DNA of 51,728 bases from Amycolatopsis anabasis (GTDB lineage Bacteria > Actinomycetota > Actinomycetes > Mycobacteriales > Pseudonocardiaceae). Location: assembly GCF_009765355.1 (NCBI RefSeq), contig NZ_VTHK01000060.1:1-51728 (forward strand), read 5' to 3'. The notes under the pieces are model-generated. The model had not been told where the DNA came from and ran no database searches. It worked only from the letters and a program-made list of their open reading frames with translations. Positions 33,923 to 41,807 of this stretch are shown in pieces (within the stretch, counting starts at the first letter, position 1; each line of letters begins with the position of its first letter). Position numbers and translations under genes: made by a program.

Positions 33923-35044
33923 TCAGCCTTCGGCGGCGAGTTGGCCGCAGGCGGCCGCGATCTCCTGGCCGCGGGTGTCGCGGACCGTGCAGGCCACGCC
34001 TCCGGCGTTGACCCGGCGCACGAACTCCCGTTCCACCGGCTTCGGCGAGGCGTCCCATTTGCTGCCCGGCGTCGGGTTCAACGGGATCACGTTGACGTGC
34101 ACCAGATTCCCCAGGTGCTTCCGCAGGACCTTCGCCAGCAGGTCCGCGCGCCACGGCTGGTCGTTCAGGTCCCGGATCAACGCGTACTCGATGGACACCC
34201 GCCGGCCGCTGGTCTCCGCGTAGAACCGCGCCGCACCGAGCACCTCGTCCACCGGCCACCGGTTGTTCACCGGCACCAGCGTGTCCCGCAACTCGTCGTC
34301 GGGCGTGTGCAGCGAAACCGCCAGCCGCACCGACATCTTCTCCTCGGCGAGTTTGCGAATCGCCGGAGCCAGCCCCACGGTCGACACGGTCACCGCGCGC
34401 TGCGAAATACCCAGGCCACCCGGCGCCGGATCGGTGATCCGCCGCACCGCGGCCACCACCCGCTTGTAGTTGGCCAGCGGTTCGCCCATGCCCATGAACA
34501 CGATGTTGGACAGGCGGCCGGGGCTCGGGGTGCCGTCCGGACCGGGCATCTGACCGTCGCGCATCACCTTCGCGGCCGAACGGACCTGGTCCACGATCTC
34601 CGCGGTGGACAGGTTGCGGTCCAGCCCGCCCTGGCCGGTGGCGCAGAACGGGCATGCCATCCCGCACCCCGCCTGGCTGGAGATGCACAGCGTCGCGCGG
34701 CCGGGGTACCGCATGAGCACGCTCTCCAGCAGCGTCCCGTCGTGCGCGCGCCACAGGGTTTTGCGCGTGCTGCCGTCGTCGCAGGCGAGCGCGCGGACCT
34801 CGGTGAGCAGCGGCGGCATCAACTCGTCGACCAGCCGCTGCCGGGAAGCGGCCGGGATGTCGGTCATCTCTTCCGGGTCGACGGTCAGCCGGGCGAAGTA
34901 GTGGTTGGACAGCTGCTTGGCGCGGAAGGGCTTCTCGCCGAGTTCGGCGACCGCCTCGGCCCGCTCGGCCGTGGCGAGATCCGCGAGGTGCCGGGGCGGC
35001 AACCCGCGTCGCGGCGCGTCGAAAACCAGGGGAAGACCAGTCAT
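33923..35044 (-). CDS. rlmN: dual-specificity 23S rRNA/tRNA adenine C2-methyltransferase
   Basis: 373-residue radical-SAM enzyme that methylates A2503 of 23S rRNA and A37 of some tRNAs. The [4Fe-4S] cysteines are in CGMACPFCATGQGG. VFMGMGEPLANYKRV and SLHTPDDELRDTLVPVN are family hallmarks. The two catalytic cysteines appear present: one in the C-terminal GGVACTVRDTRG, the other in the radical-SAM half. The start is the ATG at 35044 with no strong Shine-Dalgarno. In M. tuberculosis the rlmN-type gene is next to cdsA; here a 5-kb accessory insert separates them. Confidence 0.95.
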   Translation of the reverse strand: MTGLPLVFDAPRRGLPPRHLADLATAERAEAVAELGEKPFRAKQLSNHYFARLTVDPEEMTDIPAASRQRLVDELMPPLLTEVRALACDDGSTRKTLWRAHDGTLLESVLMRYPGRATLCISSQAGCGMACPFCATGQGGLDRNLSTAEIVDQVRSAAKVMRDGQMPGPDGTPSPGRLSNIVFMGMGEPLANYKRVVAAVRRITDPAPGGLGISQRAVTVSTVGLAPAIRKLAEEKMSVRLAVSLHTPDDELRDTLVPVNNRWPVDEVLGAARFYAETSGRRVSIEYALIRDLNDQPWRADLLAKVLRKHLGNLVHVNVIPLNPTPGSKWDASPKPVEREFVRRVNAGGVACTVRDTRGQEIAAACGQLAAEG

Positions 35045-35123
35045 AACCGAGTCATTGTCCCATGACCCGATCAGCCCGCGTCGAGGCGGCCCAGCTCACA
35101 GCACGTTGCATCGCGACCGTTTC

Positions 35124-35133
35124 CGATATATCG
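35124..35133. promoter_or_regulatory. candidate PadR operator
   Basis: CGATATATCG is a perfect 10-bp palindrome 37 bp upstream of the padR start, in the region expected for the core promoter. AT-rich ATAT-centred dyads are typical of PadR-family self-regulated promoters. It is conspicuous in this GC-rich DNA. Confidence 0.45.
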
Positions 35134-35170
35134 TGAGCCTGTCGGAACATAACGAGAAAGGACACCGACC

Positions 35171-35806
35171 ATGAGACGACGACCATTCCCCCACGACGCG
35201 TTCCCCCGCGAGGACGTCCGCGAGGCCTTCGGCCCGTGGTCCCGCGGCGGTTTCGGCGAATTCCCTCCGGGCTGGGGCCCGGGCGGGCGCGGCCGCGGCA
35301 TCCCCGGGCACGGCCGGGGCCACGGCGGGCGCGGTTACGGACGGCGCGGCAGGCGCGGCGACGTGCGCGCCGCGATCCTGGCGCTGCTGGCCGAGCAGCC
35401 GCGGCACGGTTACGAGATCATCGGGGAGATTTCCGAGCGCAGCGGCGGCTTCTGGAAGCCGAGCCCCGGCTCGATCTACCCGACCCTGCAGATGCTGGCC
35501 GACGAAGGCCTGGTGATCAGCCGGGAGGAGAACGGGAAGCGCCTGTTCGAACTCACCGACGAGGGCCGGACGGCCGCGGAGTCCGCGGAGGGCACGCCGC
35601 CGTGGGAACAGATCGCGGACGGCGTCGACCCGAACGAGGTCAGCCTGCGCCGCGCCGGAGGAACCCTGATCGCCGCGGCCATCCAGGTCTCCCAGGCCGG
35701 CACCCCGGCCCAGAAGGCGAGGGCGGTCGAGGTGCTCAACGAGGCGCGCCGCTCGATCTACGGCATCCTCGGCGAAGTCGACTCCGACGAAGAGGACGAC
35801 GAGTGA
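35171..35806 (+). CDS. PadR-family transcriptional regulator with Gly/Arg-rich N-terminus
   Basis: 211-residue regulator. The PadR winged helix covers about residues 64-140: VRAAILALLAEQPRHGYEII, SPGSIYPTLQMLADEGLV. A helical C-terminal dimerisation region and an acidic tail (DSDEEDDE) follow. The first 62 residues are Gly/Arg/Pro-rich and low-complexity (GPGGRGRGIPGHGRGHGGRG), an extension seen in some actinobacterial PadRs and possibly DNA- or RNA-binding. GAAAGGA lies upstream of the ATG. The 3' end overlaps the convergent methyltransferase gene by 49 nt. A CGATATATCG dyad upstream suggests autoregulation. Confidence 0.9.
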   Translation: MRRRPFPHDAFPREDVREAFGPWSRGGFGEFPPGWGPGGRGRGIPGHGRGHGGRGYGRRGRRGDVRAAILALLAEQPRHGYEIIGEISERSGGFWKPSPGSIYPTLQMLADEGLVISREENGKRLFELTDEGRTAAESAEGTPPWEQIADGVDPNEVSLRRAGGTLIAAAIQVSQAGTPAQKARAVEVLNEARRSIYGILGEVDSDEEDDE

Positions 35807-36588
35807 TCAAGCCGGACGAGGCCGGTGGGCTTTTCGCGGATGTGCACGCGATAGCCCACCGGCAGCGTCAACGGCTCCACCACACGACCGGGAAACCCGT
35901 TGAGCCGTAAGACATCCGCGATCGCCTGATCCGCGACCTGCGCGCTGAACTCGATCTTCAGCACCGATTCCACGCTCGCGCGGTCGTCGAACCGCCAGCG
36001 GGTTTCCACCTTGCGGCAGCGAAAACCCGCGTCGGCGAAGAACCGCTCCACGCGCGGCGGGTCGTAGTCGGGAAGGTCCGCGCGCATCCAGCCGCCGTAC
36101 GGTTCGCTCGACACGTCGAGATCGACGATCACCAGCGCACCGCCCGGCCGCAGAACCCGTTCCGCTTCGCGCAGCCCGGGTTCGCAGCCGGGGCCGAAGA
36201 AGTACGCGGTCCGCGCGTGCACGAGATCGACACTGGCATCCGGCGCGGGCAACCGCTGCGCCGCGCCACGGCGGACTTCGACGCCGGGCACTCCGGCGAC
36301 CCGCCGTTCGGCGCGGCGCAGCAACGGCAGATGCGGTTCCACTCCCAGCACGGATCTCGCCGACTCGGCGAACCGCGGCAGGTGGAACCCGTCGCCGCAG
36401 CCGACATCGAGCACGTCCCGGCCCGCCCAGTCGAACTCCTCGCGGAGCACCCGCCAGATCTCGCCGCCGACGTCCTGGCTACGATTCTCGAGCTCGTAGG
36501 CCGCCGGGTAGTACCAAATGTTCGGACTGGGCAATATGTCCACTTTGTCCGTTCCGGGCCGCGGTGCGAATCGGGCGATTCTCCTCAC
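35758..36588 (-). CDS. class I SAM-dependent methyltransferase
   Basis: 276-residue Rossmann methyltransferase of the UbiE/Methyltransf_11 kind. Motif I VLDVGCGDGFHLPRFA is near residue 59. VLGVEPHLPLLRRAE holds the acidic motif II residue, and LREAERVLRPGGALVIVDLD is motif V/VI. The Ser/Asp-rich C-terminal tail lies in the 49-nt overlap with padR. The GTG at 36588 has GGCGGG directly upstream. The substrate is unknown. Confidence 0.84.
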   Translation of the reverse strand: MRRIARFAPRPGTDKVDILPSPNIWYYPAAYELENRSQDVGGEIWRVLREEFDWAGRDVLDVGCGDGFHLPRFAESARSVLGVEPHLPLLRRAERRVAGVPGVEVRRGAAQRLPAPDASVDLVHARTAYFFGPGCEPGLREAERVLRPGGALVIVDLDVSSEPYGGWMRADLPDYDPPRVERFFADAGFRCRKVETRWRFDDRASVESVLKIEFSAQVADQAIADVLRLNGFPGRVVEPLTLPVGYRVHIREKPTGLVRLDHSSSSSSESTSPRMP

Positions 36589-36745
36589 CCCGCCAGCATA
36601 TTCGCGCGGCAGCGCACGCGCGGACGCGGCGATCTAGGTGAAGACCCCCACTCGGCCTTGTCTCGCAGGGAATGTTTGCGGAAAATTTACGTCTCTCGTT
36701 CCCGTGATCGGCAGCGGACGACGAGCGTGCAAGGAGGGGGCCGGC

Positions 36746-37591
36746 ATGTCGCTCGATTCGCCAGCAACTCACTTCGTCCTTCCATCCGGGCTTCCGTGCT
36801 GGGTGGAACTCGCGGCGGCGAACGAGCCCGCCGCGCAACGGTTCTACGCCGGATTGTTCGGCTGGGACTTCAAGGAGAAACCGGATCCGGCGACGGTGAC
36901 CAAGCGGTACTCGATCGCGTACCTCGGCGGTGTCCAGGTCGGCGGGCTGTACCGCGCGACGGCGGGCCAGCCGGTGGGCTGGACCCTGCATCTCGCGGTG
37001 CACAACACGGTCAGCACCGCCGAGTGGGTCGAACACCTCAACGGCCGGGTGATGCTGGGGCCGATGAACATCCCCGGGCGCGGCAGCATCCTGCACGCGG
37101 TGGATCCGACCGGAGCGCCGGTGGTGTTCTGGCAGCCCGCCGACGGCTGGGAGTTCGGGACCGGGCTGGCCAACATGTTCGCCGGCGCCGACCTCAACAC
37201 CCACGACGGCGCGAGCGCCGACTACTTCTTCTGCAAGCTGTTCAACTACACCAGCGAGCAGATCGGGGACGCGCACAGCATCGACTACGCGGAATGGCGC
37301 CTGGACCACCAGCCGGTGCTCTACCGGTACGTGATGGGGCCCGAGTACCGGCCCGACACACCCCCGCACTGGATGATCTACTTCGAGATCGATCCGGCGC
37401 GCGGCGCCGACGCGGCCGCCGAGGACGCGCGGATGCTCGGCGGCACGGTGGTGATCCAGCCCTACGACACCCCGTTCGGCCGGATCGCGGTGCTGGCCGA
37501 TCCGGACGGCGCGGTGTTCTCGATCATCGACCACTCGCAGGTGGTCGAGGGCTGGGGCCGGGCGGAAGTCGACGATCCCTACGACGACTAG
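36746..37591 (+). CDS. two-domain VOC protein (CFP32-like glyoxalase fold)
   Basis: 281-residue protein with two tandem vicinal-oxygen-chelate domains. Domain 1 begins LPCWVELAAANEPAAQRFYA-GLFGWDF. Domain 2 begins GASADYFFCKLFNYTSEQIG and ends GRIAVLADPDGAVFSIID. The layout resembles mycobacterial Rv0577 (CFP32/TB27.3), which is linked to antibiotic binding or methylglyoxal in the literature; I infer no specific substrate. The ATG at 36746 has AAGGAGGG 6 nt upstream, which rejects a longer frame from 36638. Confidence 0.87.
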   Translation: MSLDSPATHFVLPSGLPCWVELAAANEPAAQRFYAGLFGWDFKEKPDPATVTKRYSIAYLGGVQVGGLYRATAGQPVGWTLHLAVHNTVSTAEWVEHLNGRVMLGPMNIPGRGSILHAVDPTGAPVVFWQPADGWEFGTGLANMFAGADLNTHDGASADYFFCKLFNYTSEQIGDAHSIDYAEWRLDHQPVLYRYVMGPEYRPDTPPHWMIYFEIDPARGADAAAEDARMLGGTVVIQPYDTPFGRIAVLADPDGAVFSIIDHSQVVEGWGRAEVDDPYDD

Positions 37592-37627
37592 CTAGCCGGT
37601 GCTGTGACCGGAGGGGGGCGGCGACTC

Positions 37628-38602
37628 TCAGGAAGAGGGTCCGTAGCAGGCGGCGATCGCGGCGGCGCGGTCGCGCAGACGGGTGCGCAACCACCGCGGG
37701 GTCAGGGCTTCCGCGTCCGTGCTGAGCTGCCACAGCGCCCATTCGGCGTGTCGTGAGTCCTGGAAGGTCACCTCCAGCCGCAGCCAGCCGTCCGCATCGG
37801 CTTCTTCGGCGCGGACGGCCAACGCGGTACTCACCAGGTCCTCCCGCCGCGCCGGGTTCACCCGTACCCGCACCGCGACCTGGTCGCCGCCGGTCCGGAA
37901 CCGCGTGCTGCGTTCCTGCCAGGCCCGGTCCAGATCGACCCGGTCCGCTCGCTGGGCGGGTTCGTCGAGTTCTTCGGCGGCCGACACCCGCGACAGCCGG
38001 TAGGTGCGGTCCGCGCCGGATCTCGTGGCCAGCAAGTAGCCCTGGCCGCGTACGGTGACCAGGCCGATCGGGTCCACCGTGCGCCACCGCGGCGCCTGAC
38101 CGGTGGCCGCGTAGTGGATGCGCAGCTTGTGCCCGGCGAACACCGCGCGCCGGACCTCGGCCACGACGGCGTCGGGCACCTCCTCGGCAACCACGCGGCG
38201 CGCGAGGAGATCGGTCTCCGGGTCGATGAGCAACCGCTGCGCCACACCGGCCGCGGTGTCCCGATGGCTTTCGGGTAGCGCGTCGACCACCTTGAGCATG
38301 GCCGAAGCAAGCGCCGAGCCGAGGCCGAACACCTGCGCGCCGCGCCGCGATCCGGCGACCAGCAGGGCGAGCGCCTCGTCGTGGTTCAGTCCGGTGAGTT
38401 CGGTCTGGAAACCGGGCAACAACGCGAAACCGCCGTGCCGGCCGCGTTCGGCGTAGACCGGGACACCGGCCGCGGACAGCGCCTCGATGTCGCGCAGCAC
38501 GGTGCGGGTGGACACCTCCAGCTCGCGGGCCAGCGTGGCCGCGGACAGCCGACCGCGCTGGCGCAGCAGCAGCACCAGCGAGACCAACCGGTCGGCACGC
38601 AT
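37628..38602 (-). CDS. WYL-domain transcriptional regulator (YafY type)
   Basis: 324-residue regulator. The N-terminal DeoR-like winged helix covers residues 1-55 (RLSAATLARELEVSTRTVLR, DIEALSAAGVPVY). The WYL sensor domain covers about residues 145-225 (LRIHYAATGQAPRWRTVDPIGL and GYLLATRSGADRTYRLSRV). A C-terminal WCX-type extension follows. WYL domains may bind nucleic acid or nucleotide ligands. The start is the ATG at 38602. It is divergent from a SnoaL-like gene with a CGACA-N5-TGTCG dyad between, suggesting that it controls both. Confidence 0.91.
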   Translation of the reverse strand: MRADRLVSLVLLLRQRGRLSAATLARELEVSTRTVLRDIEALSAAGVPVYAERGRHGGFALLPGFQTELTGLNHDEALALLVAGSRRGAQVFGLGSALASAMLKVVDALPESHRDTAAGVAQRLLIDPETDLLARRVVAEEVPDAVVAEVRRAVFAGHKLRIHYAATGQAPRWRTVDPIGLVTVRGQGYLLATRSGADRTYRLSRVSAAEELDEPAQRADRVDLDRAWQERSTRFRTGGDQVAVRVRVNPARREDLVSTALAVRAEEADADGWLRLEVTFQDSRHAEWALWQLSTDAEALTPRWLRTRLRDRAAAIAACYGPSS

Positions 38603-38624
38603 GCGAAAACCCTACGGGAATACC

Positions 38625-38639
38625 CGACACAGGATGTCG
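38625..38639. promoter_or_regulatory. candidate WYL-regulator operator
   Basis: CGACA-N5-TGTCG is an inverted repeat 22 bp from the WYL regulator start and 24 bp from the SnoaL-like gene start. Dyads built on (T/C)GACA...TGTC(A/G) are frequent in front of YafY-type regulators as I recall. The location suits repression of both divergent genes. Confidence 0.45.
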
Positions 38640-38663
38640 TGATTCGTTGGGAAGCTGATCAAC

Positions 38664-39014
38664 ATGACAAGCAAGACAGTGGCCACTGAGCCGAACGACC
38701 TGGGCAGGTACTTCATCGAACGCGCCAACGCGCGCGACGTCGACGGCCTGGTGGCGTTGTACGAGCCGAACGCCGTGCTGGCGTTTCCGCCGGGCAATCT
38801 CGCGACCGGACACGCGGAGATCCGCAAGGTGTACGAGCAGTTCCTCGCGTCCGAGCGGGTGCTCTCGCCGGGTAGGCAGCATCCAGCGCTGGTGAGCGGC
38901 GACCTGGCACTCACGGTGACCTCGCTGCCCAATGAGATGACCGTCGAGATCGCCCGTCGCCAGCCGGACGGGACCTGGCTATGGGTCGTGGACCAGCCGG
39001 TACTCGTGCCGTAG
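38664..39014 (+). CDS. SnoaL/NTF2-like family protein
   Basis: 116-residue cone-fold protein of the NTF2-like superfamily (YybH/DUF4440 type). FIERANARDVDGLVALYEPN is helix 1 with the usual DVDGLVALY pattern. AVLAFPPGNLATGHAEIRKV and the C-terminal ARRQPDGTWLWVVDQP follow. Such proteins bind small molecules or act as simple isomerases. It is divergent from the WYL regulator and followed by a 15-bp perfect stem. The function is unknown. Confidence 0.85.
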   Translation: MTSKTVATEPNDLGRYFIERANARDVDGLVALYEPNAVLAFPPGNLATGHAEIRKVYEQFLASERVLSPGRQHPALVSGDLALTVTSLPNEMTVEIARRQPDGTWLWVVDQPVLVP

Positions 39015-39018
39015 CGGG

Positions 39019-39054
39019 GCGGTGGTGGGCTCGCGCGACCGAGCCCACCACCGC
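39019..39054 (+). terminator. 15-bp perfect stem-loop after SnoaL-like gene
   Basis: GCGGTGGTGGGCTCG (39019-39033) pairs perfectly with CGAGCCCACCACCGC (39040-39054) around a 6-nt loop. It begins 4 nt after the stop codon. There is no T-run, as is usual for actinobacterial terminators. Confidence 0.7.
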
Positions 39055-39093
39055 TCGAACCGGCACGAATGGCAGTCAGGCGGGTGATTTCCG

Positions 39094-39351
39094 ATGCTCA
39101 GCATGGTGACGATCGGCTTCGCCGCCGAGTACACCCGCCGCTACACCACCGAGATCCTCGACCGCGCCGACCTCACGCCGATCGTGTCGGCGCTGCCGAG
39201 CAGCGGGACCGCGGCACTGCTCTGCGTCGAGCGCGACCCGAAAGCCTGCCACCGCTCGCTGATCGCCCAGCGGCTGACCGAGCAGCACCAGGTCACGATC
39301 GAGCACCTGTGCCCCATCACACCCCGTGAACCACTCCGGTCACCGCGCTAG
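39094..39351 (+). pseudogene. 5'-truncated DUF488 family remnant
   Basis: The 85-codon frame carries only the C-terminal half of a DUF488 protein: EYTRRYTTEILDRADLTPIV then ALLCVERDPKACHRSLIAQRL, which is the CHRS signature block. The usual N-terminal half with the TIGHS-like and DVR motifs is absent, and the upstream 40 bp do not encode it. Family members are usually about 120-180 residues. No Shine-Dalgarno is obvious. It is probably a gene fragment, though a short expressed form cannot be excluded. Its last 4 nt overlap the convergent kinase gene. Confidence 0.55.
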
Positions 39352-40295
39352 AGGCGCCAGAGCAGGTCGGCGAGGGCGTCCAGGTCCGGCAGGTCGCGGA
39401 GACGCTCGGCCGGGAACTCCTCGAGCACGTCGAAGTCGTGCAGCAGGGTGAACGCGAGCATCGCGCGCGGCTCGAAACCCGCGGGCGGGCCGCCGTAGCC
39501 CTCCAGGAACGCCGACAGCAGGCCGGTGTCCGCCGCGAACAAGCCCAGGTGCAGGACCACCAGTTCGTAGCGCGGGTCCGCCACGGCGGCGTCGCCGAAG
39601 TCGATGATGCCGGTGATCTCGCCGCTCCCGTCGAGGAAGACGTGGTCGGCGTGCAGGTCACCGTGGACGAGCACGCGCTCGGCGCCCGGCAGGCTCTCCG
39701 GCGCGGGCAGGTACTCGTCCAGTTCGGCGCACAGCCGCTCGGGCAGGTGACCCCAGCGCCGGTGATCGGCCACGGCCGCGGCCCGGCGCTCGGCGAGCAG
39801 CGCGCGAAAACGCTTGTCGTCGCCGAAGATCGGCCCGTCGCGCAGCGGGGTGGCGTGCAAGGCGCGAATCACGCCGCCGAGTTGCTTGGCGAACCGCAGC
39901 CGAGCCTGTTCGTCCATTGTAGACAGAGCGGATCGGCACGGGGTGCCCGGAATCCGGTTGGTGATCAGGTACGGCCACCGCCAGCTGGGGCCGTCCGGAT
40001 CGAGTTCGCCCGCCGCCACGACCCGGGGCATCGGCAGTCCGCGCCCCTCGGTCAGCGCGTAGAACTCCGACTCCGCGGCGTGGCTGTCCGGCCCGCACCA
40101 CCGGTCGCCGAAGAACTTCACGACCAGACCGGTGTCGGTGAGCATGGTCGGATAGGTGCCCTTGGTGCCGGACACGATCCGCTCCGGGCGGGGCAGCCCG
40201 TGCGCGGCGAGCGCCCGGTGCGCGAACGGCGCCCAGTAGTCCGCCCGGTCCAGCAGCCGCACGTACCGCTCGTCGGAGTCGATGTCCGGGATCAT
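39348..40295 (-). CDS. APH-family phosphotransferase
   Basis: 315-residue aminoglycoside phosphotransferase/choline kinase-fold enzyme. The N-lobe has VVKFFGDRWCGPDSHAAESE. RVLVHGDLHADHVFLDGSG is the catalytic loop (HGDLH) and ITGIIDFGDAAVADP the DFG-like metal loop. Substrates vary widely in this family, so antibiotic resistance should not be assumed. It begins 6 nt after cdsA on the same strand (a GTG one codon upstream is an alternative start). It could be transcribed with the rpsB-cdsA cluster. Confidence 0.87.
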   Translation of the reverse strand: MIPDIDSDERYVRLLDRADYWAPFAHRALAAHGLPRPERIVSGTKGTYPTMLTDTGLVVKFFGDRWCGPDSHAAESEFYALTEGRGLPMPRVVAAGELDPDGPSWRWPYLITNRIPGTPCRSALSTMDEQARLRFAKQLGGVIRALHATPLRDGPIFGDDKRFRALLAERRAAAVADHRRWGHLPERLCAELDEYLPAPESLPGAERVLVHGDLHADHVFLDGSGEITGIIDFGDAAVADPRYELVVLHLGLFAADTGLLSAFLEGYGGPPAGFEPRAMLAFTLLHDFDVLEEFPAERLRDLPDLDALADLLWRL

Positions 40296-40301
40296 CACCG
40301 G

Positions 40302-41189
40302 CTACGGCACGAACGCGGACAGCAGCAGCCAGGACACCACCGCGGAGGGCAACAGCGAATCGAGCCGGTCCATGAGCCCGCCGTGGCCGGGCAGCAGATT
40401 GCCCATGTCCTTGATGCCGAGGTCGCGTTTGATGAGCGATTCGACCAGGTCGCCGAGGGTCGCGGTGAGCACGATGGCCGCGCCGAAGAGCACGCCCTGC
40501 CAGGCGTGGCCCTCCAGCATCAGGCTCAGCGTCAGCGCACCGGCGACCACACCGGCGACGAGGGAGCCGCCGAATCCTTCCCAGGTCTTCTTGGGGCTGA
40601 TCGAGGGCGCCATCGGATGCTTGCCCCGCAGGACACCGGCGACGTAACCGCCGGTGTCCGAGGCCACCACGACGATCATGAAGGTGAGGACCCGGCCGAC
40701 CCCGTCGGGCGGGGTCACCAGCATGGCGGCGAACGAGGCGAAGAGCGGCAGGTAGGCGGCCGCGAACACGGACGCCCCGATGTCGCGCAGGTAGCCCGCG
40801 GCGCCGCCGGGGAGCCGCCACAGCAGGCACGCCAGCACGGTCAGTACGAACGCGGTGAGCGCGCCCTCCCGGCCGAACGGCCAGGCGAGCCAGATCATCG
40901 CCTGGCCACCGGCCAGAACCGGGATCAGCGCGATCCGGACGTCCGCCGCCCGGCGCAGCGCACCGGCGAGTTCGACGGTGCCGACCACCACCGCGGCGGC
41001 GATGATCACGATGAACAGCTGCCGCACGGTGAGCAGCGAAACCAGGATCGCCGCGCCGAGCACGACCCCGACCGCGATGGCCGCCGGCAGGTTGCGCCCT
41101 GCCCGGGAGGCCTTCTTGGCCGGGGCCGGAGAATCCACGGGTTCCGAAGACTCCGCGGCGTCCTCGCGTTCTTTGCTCACCTGGGCCAT
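40302..41189 (-). CDS. cdsA: phosphatidate cytidylyltransferase (CDP-DAG synthase)
   Basis: 295-residue integral membrane enzyme making CDP-diacylglycerol from phosphatidate and CTP, the branch point of phospholipid synthesis. About eight TM helices follow a charged cytoplasmic N-terminus of about 35 residues. The family signature is in KRDLGIKDMGNLLPGHGGLM near the C-terminus, with SPKKTWEGFGGSLV earlier. The ATG overlaps the frr stop by one base (TGATG), so translation is coupled. Order frr-cdsA-(rlmN) matches mycobacteria. Confidence 0.96.
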   Translation of the reverse strand: MAQVSKEREDAAESSEPVDSPAPAKKASRAGRNLPAAIAVGVVLGAAILVSLLTVRQLFIVIIAAAVVVGTVELAGALRRAADVRIALIPVLAGGQAMIWLAWPFGREGALTAFVLTVLACLLWRLPGGAAGYLRDIGASVFAAAYLPLFASFAAMLVTPPDGVGRVLTFMIVVVASDTGGYVAGVLRGKHPMAPSISPKKTWEGFGGSLVAGVVAGALTLSLMLEGHAWQGVLFGAAIVLTATLGDLVESLIKRDLGIKDMGNLLPGHGGLMDRLDSLLPSAVVSWLLLSAFVP

Positions 41190-41746
41190 CAGACTTCGAG
41201 GAGCTCGGCTTCTTTGTGTTTCACCAGCTCGTCGACCTGGTGCACGTAGTTGTCGGTGAGGTGCTGGAGTTCCTTCTCCGCGCGCACGACATCGTCCTCA
41301 CCGGCCTCGCCGTCCTTGGCGATGCGGTCGAGCTCCTCCTTGGCCTTGCGGCGAACGCTGCGGATGGAGACCCGGGCGTCCTCGCCCTTGCTCTTCGCGA
41401 CCTTCACCATCTCCTTGCGCCGCTCCTCGGTGAGCTGCGGGATCACGATCCGGATGATGGTGCCGTCGTTGCTCGGGTTCACCCCGAGGTCCGAGTCGCG
41501 GATCGCCTTCTCGATCGCCGCGAGCTGGGTGGCGTCGTACGGCTTCACGACCGCCATCCGGGCTTCCGGGATGTTGACGCTCGCCAGCTGGTTCAGCGGG
41601 GTCGGCGCGCCGTAGTACTCGACGACGACTCGGGAGAACATGGCCGGGGTGGCCCGGCCGGTGCGCACCGACGACAGGTCCTCCTTGGCGACGGACACCG
41701 CTTTTTCCATCTTCTCCTCGGCATCGAGGAGGGTCTCGTCGATCAC
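41189..41746 (-). CDS. frr: ribosome recycling factor
   Basis: 185-residue RRF, which splits post-termination ribosomes together with EF-G. AEEKMEKAVSVAKEDLSSVRTGRATPAMF is the N-terminal helix with the SVRTGRA motif. NQLASVNIPEARM lies in domain II. LTEERRKEMVKVAKSKGEDARVSIRSVRR is the conserved long helix. The GTG at 41746 has AAGGAG 6 nt upstream. It overlaps cdsA by one base. Confidence 0.97.
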   Translation of the reverse strand: MIDETLLDAEEKMEKAVSVAKEDLSSVRTGRATPAMFSRVVVEYYGAPTPLNQLASVNIPEARMAVVKPYDATQLAAIEKAIRDSDLGVNPSNDGTIIRIVIPQLTEERRKEMVKVAKSKGEDARVSIRSVRRKAKEELDRIAKDGEAGEDDVVRAEKELQHLTDNYVHQVDELVKHKEAELLEV

Positions 41747-41807
41747 GGCTACTCCTTGTGTTGTTCCGCGCCGCTGATGGTATTGCCCGTTAAGGATCCC
41801 AGCAGGT

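Noticed and set aside
39348..40295. APH-type kinase as an antibiotic resistance gene
   Set aside because: The fold covers many small-molecule kinases. Nothing in the sequence points to an antibiotic substrate.
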